Origin: Bacteroidales bacterium
GTDB taxonomy: Bacteria > Bacteroidota > Bacteroidia > Bacteroidales > VadinHA17
NCBI GenBank assembly: GCA_022865305.1
Contig: JALHSP010000043.1
Coordinates: 62,001 to 126,000, forward strand
Direction: 5' to 3'
DNA: 64,000 nucleotides
Below the pieces are notes generated by a model. The model was not told the origin of the DNA and searched no databases. It was given only the letters and a program-made list of their open reading frames with translations. This document shows positions 62,029 to 64,000 of this stretch, one piece after another. Positions within the stretch are counted from its first letter, which is position 1. Each line of letters opens with the position of its first letter. A program made the translations under genes and the position numbers.

Positions 62029-64000
62029 CTATTTAAGTCCTCTGTTAATAAGCAGGGCATCGACCCCGGGCTCTTTTCCTCTGAAAGCTATATACATTTC
62101 CAGCGGTTCTCTTGTTCCTCCTTTCGAGAGGATCTCTTCTTCAAATTTTGCAGCTACTTCTTTATTAAAAATATCTCCTGTTTCTTTAAAGGCCTGGAAT
62201 GCATCTGCATCCAGCATCTCGCTCCAGTAATAGCTGTAATATCCTGAAGCATAACCGCCTGCCCATATATGATTAAAATATGTCGATCTGTATCTGGGTT
62301 TTATTTCAGGTAATAAGCCATATTTGTCCAGGGTTTTATTCTCAAATTCCCGGATGTTCAGGTCTGCCGGTTCTGTTAAGGTATGATACTCCATATCAAG
62401 TAGCGCTGCAGCAAGAAATTCAACGGTAGCAAATCCGGTGTTGAACTTAGACGACCTGTCAAGTTTATCAACGATTTCAGCAGGGATTATCTCACCGGTC
62501 TGGAAGTGCTTTGCGTACACTTTAAGCACTTCCGGCTCCAGTACCCAGTGTTCCATGATCTGTGAAGGAAGTTCGACAAAATCCCGGGCAACGGAAGTCC
62601 CGGAGACGCCCGGGTAAGTTGAGTTTGAAAGAAGCTGATGAAGAGCATGTCCGAATTCATGAAAAAGAGTTTCTGCCTCAGTTGATGTGAGAAGAGCCGG
62701 TTTATCAGCAGCAGGAGGGGTTGAGTTGGTGACCATTGTCACTACGGGGTATATCATCTTCCCGTTCTTATCACGGCTCTGTCCTCTGTAGGCGCCACAC
62801 CATGCTCCACCACGTTTTGACGAACGAGGATAATTATCAATCATAAGGATACCAACATGTTTACTATCACGTGTGACTTCAAAGGTCTTAACATCAGGAT
62901 GATATTTTGGTATGTCGGTTCTTTCCTTAAAATCAAGTCTATAAAGTCGGTTAGCAACATAGAACATACCTTCAATTACATTATCAATCTTGAAATATGG
63001 CCTTGTAACTTCATCATCGAGATCGTACTTCTCCTTCTTAATCTTTTCAGTGTAGTACCACCAGTCCCATGGTTCAAGTTTGAATTTACCACCTTCCCTG
63101 TCAATAAGCTCCTGCTGGACTGCTACTTCTGCTTTGGCGACAGGAACAGCTGCACTCCACACCTGTTTCAGGAAATCGAGGACTATCTCAGGTGTTTTTG
63201 CCATATTTTTTTCGAGAGTGAAATCTGCATAGCTATCATAACCAAGTAGTTTAGACCTCTCAACACGGAGTCTTGCAATTCTTGCTATAATTGCTTTATT
63301 ATCAAATTCATTGTCATTGTCACCTTTCATGAAGTATCCGGTAAATAGCTTCTCCCGGAGGTCACGCCTGTCAGAATATTGCAGGAAGGGTGTCATACTT
63401 GGAACCTGGAGAGTAAATACCCATTTGCCGTCCATGTTCAAAGATTTCGCCATCGAGGCCGCCTGAGCTTTAACACTTTCAGGTAAGCCGGAAAGATCTT
63501 CCTGGTTTTCAATAATAAGTTTAAATCCATTTGTCTCAGCAAGGAGATTTTGACCGAACCGGACTGAAAGGAGTGAAAGCTCCTCATTTATTTTGCGCAG
63601 TTTATCTTGATCTTCAGGGGATAATGCAGCTCCGCTTCTTATAAAGTTTTTATAGGTATCATCAAGAACCTTTTTCTCCTCAGAAGTGAGTTTGAATTTA
63701 TCCCCGTTTTCATATACTGCCTTGATTCTCCTGAACAGGCTGTCGTTCAGATTTATATTATCCCTGTGCCTGGATAAAAGAGGTGCCATCTCCCTGTTTA
63801 TTGCCTGCAGGGAATCGTTTGTATTGGCGGAGTTGACCGATCCGAACACCCTGCTCACTTTTGTAAGAAGTTCATCACTGTATTCAAGAGCCTTAATTGT
63901 GTTTTCGAAAGTAGGTTCCGCCGGATTGTTTATTATTGCCTTTACCTCCTTGTTTTGCTCCTCAAAACCTTTAAGATAGGCAGGTTTGAAATGAGCTGCC
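62029..64000 (-). CDS. M3 family metallopeptidase (peptidyl-dipeptidase Dcp/oligopeptidase), 5' end outside window
   Basis: The frame is open to the window edge (at least 657 residues), so the N-terminus is missing. The zinc motif HEFGH is in the segment TLFHEFGHALHQLLS and the third ligand Glu follows about 25 residues later (FVELPSQIMEHWV). N-terminal segments include PTFENTIKALEYSDELLTKV, typical of Dcp-like enzymes, and the C-terminus is LEMYIAFRGKEPGVDALLINRG. It cleaves oligopeptides, probably in the periplasm or cytoplasm depending on the hidden N-terminus. It is unrelated to the upstream histidine kinase. Confidence 0.93.
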   Translation of the reverse strand, partial: AAHFKPAYLKGFEEQNKEVKAIINNPAEPTFENTIKALEYSDELLTKVSRVFGSVNSANTNDSLQAINREMAPLLSRHRDNINLNDSLFRRIKAVYENGDKFKLTSEEKKVLDDTYKNFIRSGAALSPEDQDKLRKINEELSLLSVRFGQNLLAETNGFKLIIENQEDLSGLPESVKAQAASMAKSLNMDGKWVFTLQVPSMTPFLQYSDRRDLREKLFTGYFMKGDNDNEFDNKAIIARIARLRVERSKLLGYDSYADFTLEKNMAKTPEIVLDFLKQVWSAAVPVAKAEVAVQQELIDREGGKFKLEPWDWWYYTEKIKKEKYDLDDEVTRPYFKIDNVIEGMFYVANRLYRLDFKERTDIPKYHPDVKTFEVTRDSKHVGILMIDNYPRSSKRGGAWCGAYRGQSRDKNGKMIYPVVTMVTNSTPPAADKPALLTSTEAETLFHEFGHALHQLLSNSTYPGVSGTSVARDFVELPSQIMEHWVLEPEVLKVYAKHFQTGEIIPAEIVDKLDRSSKFNTGFATVEFLAAALLDMEYHTLTEPADLNIREFENKTLDKYGLLPEIKPRYRSTYFNHIWAGGYASGYYSYYWSEMLDADAFQAFKETGDIFNKEVAAKFEEEILSKGGTREPLEMYIAFRGKEPGVDALLINRGLK

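Overview
The window reads as a chromosomal segment of an environmental member of the Bacteroidota, most likely Bacteroidales or a close relative. This rests on several things: promoters of the Bacteroidetes type (TTTG, about 20 bases, TAnnTTTG) in front of rpsU and the tRNA-tuf operon; a PorT-like gene of the type IX secretion system next to ubiE; a DUF3467 gene directly after rpoC; a DUF2520 - KdsC-like - UbiA-like - Maf block; and glycan-related families (GH92, DUF1080, DUF5916) typical of this phylum. No phage, insertion sequence, CRISPR array or rRNA gene was seen.

Layout. 1-4847: a carbohydrate block on the minus strand (Gfo/Idh oxidoreductase, MFS transporter, sugar isomerase, DUF1080 protein), with a truncated nitrilase running into it. 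5021-18959: secreted and metabolic genes, namely a giant BNR/VPS10 propeller protein, a nitroreductase, a PHP phosphodiesterase, a broken GH92 mannosidase, a RidA plus D-serine-dehydratase-like pair, an Ldh-type dehydrogenase, a tricorn-like S41 protease and an SDR. 19215-28684: ubiE-porT, an FAD dehydrogenase, a three-gene membrane redox cluster (DsbD/CcdA-like, NapH-like polyferredoxin, unknown anchored protein), a TrmH methyltransferase divergent from an Omp85 protein, and a helix-hairpin-helix protein. 28905-43930: the translation/transcription core (rpsU, xerC-like, hpf, tRNA-Thr/Tyr/Gly/Thr, tuf, tRNA-Trp, secE, nusG, rplKAJL, rpoBC, DUF3467), with hairpins that look regulatory. 44138-52356: an unknown lipoprotein, the DUF2520-KdsC-UbiA-Maf block, a decayed DUF5916 gene, a coiled-coil protein, pdxB and a second sugar isomerase. 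52361-64000: a 1427-residue activase/dehydratase fusion, a ferredoxin preceded by a perfect Crp/Fnr-type palindrome, an M28 peptidase, a Crp/Fnr regulator, an orphan histidine kinase and an M3 peptidase cut by the window end.

How it works together. The core region is a classic growth-rate operon. The flanks fit an anaerobic or microaerobic heterotroph that degrades proteins and glycans: secreted peptidases, a sugar-oxidation cluster, Fe-S electron carriers, and a Crp/Fnr regulator that may control the adjacent ferredoxin.

Three observations stand out. (1) Three genes (nitrilase, GH92, DUF5916) are eroded by truncation or internal deletion while their neighbours are intact. (2) Four spacers carry short arrays of degenerate heptamers or octamers whose period is constant but whose sequence differs from locus to locus, and two of them overlap a stop codon. 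(3) The redox genes (22427-24654 and 52361-59880) form two poorly understood modules. All functional calls come from reading motifs by eye; no database search was possible.
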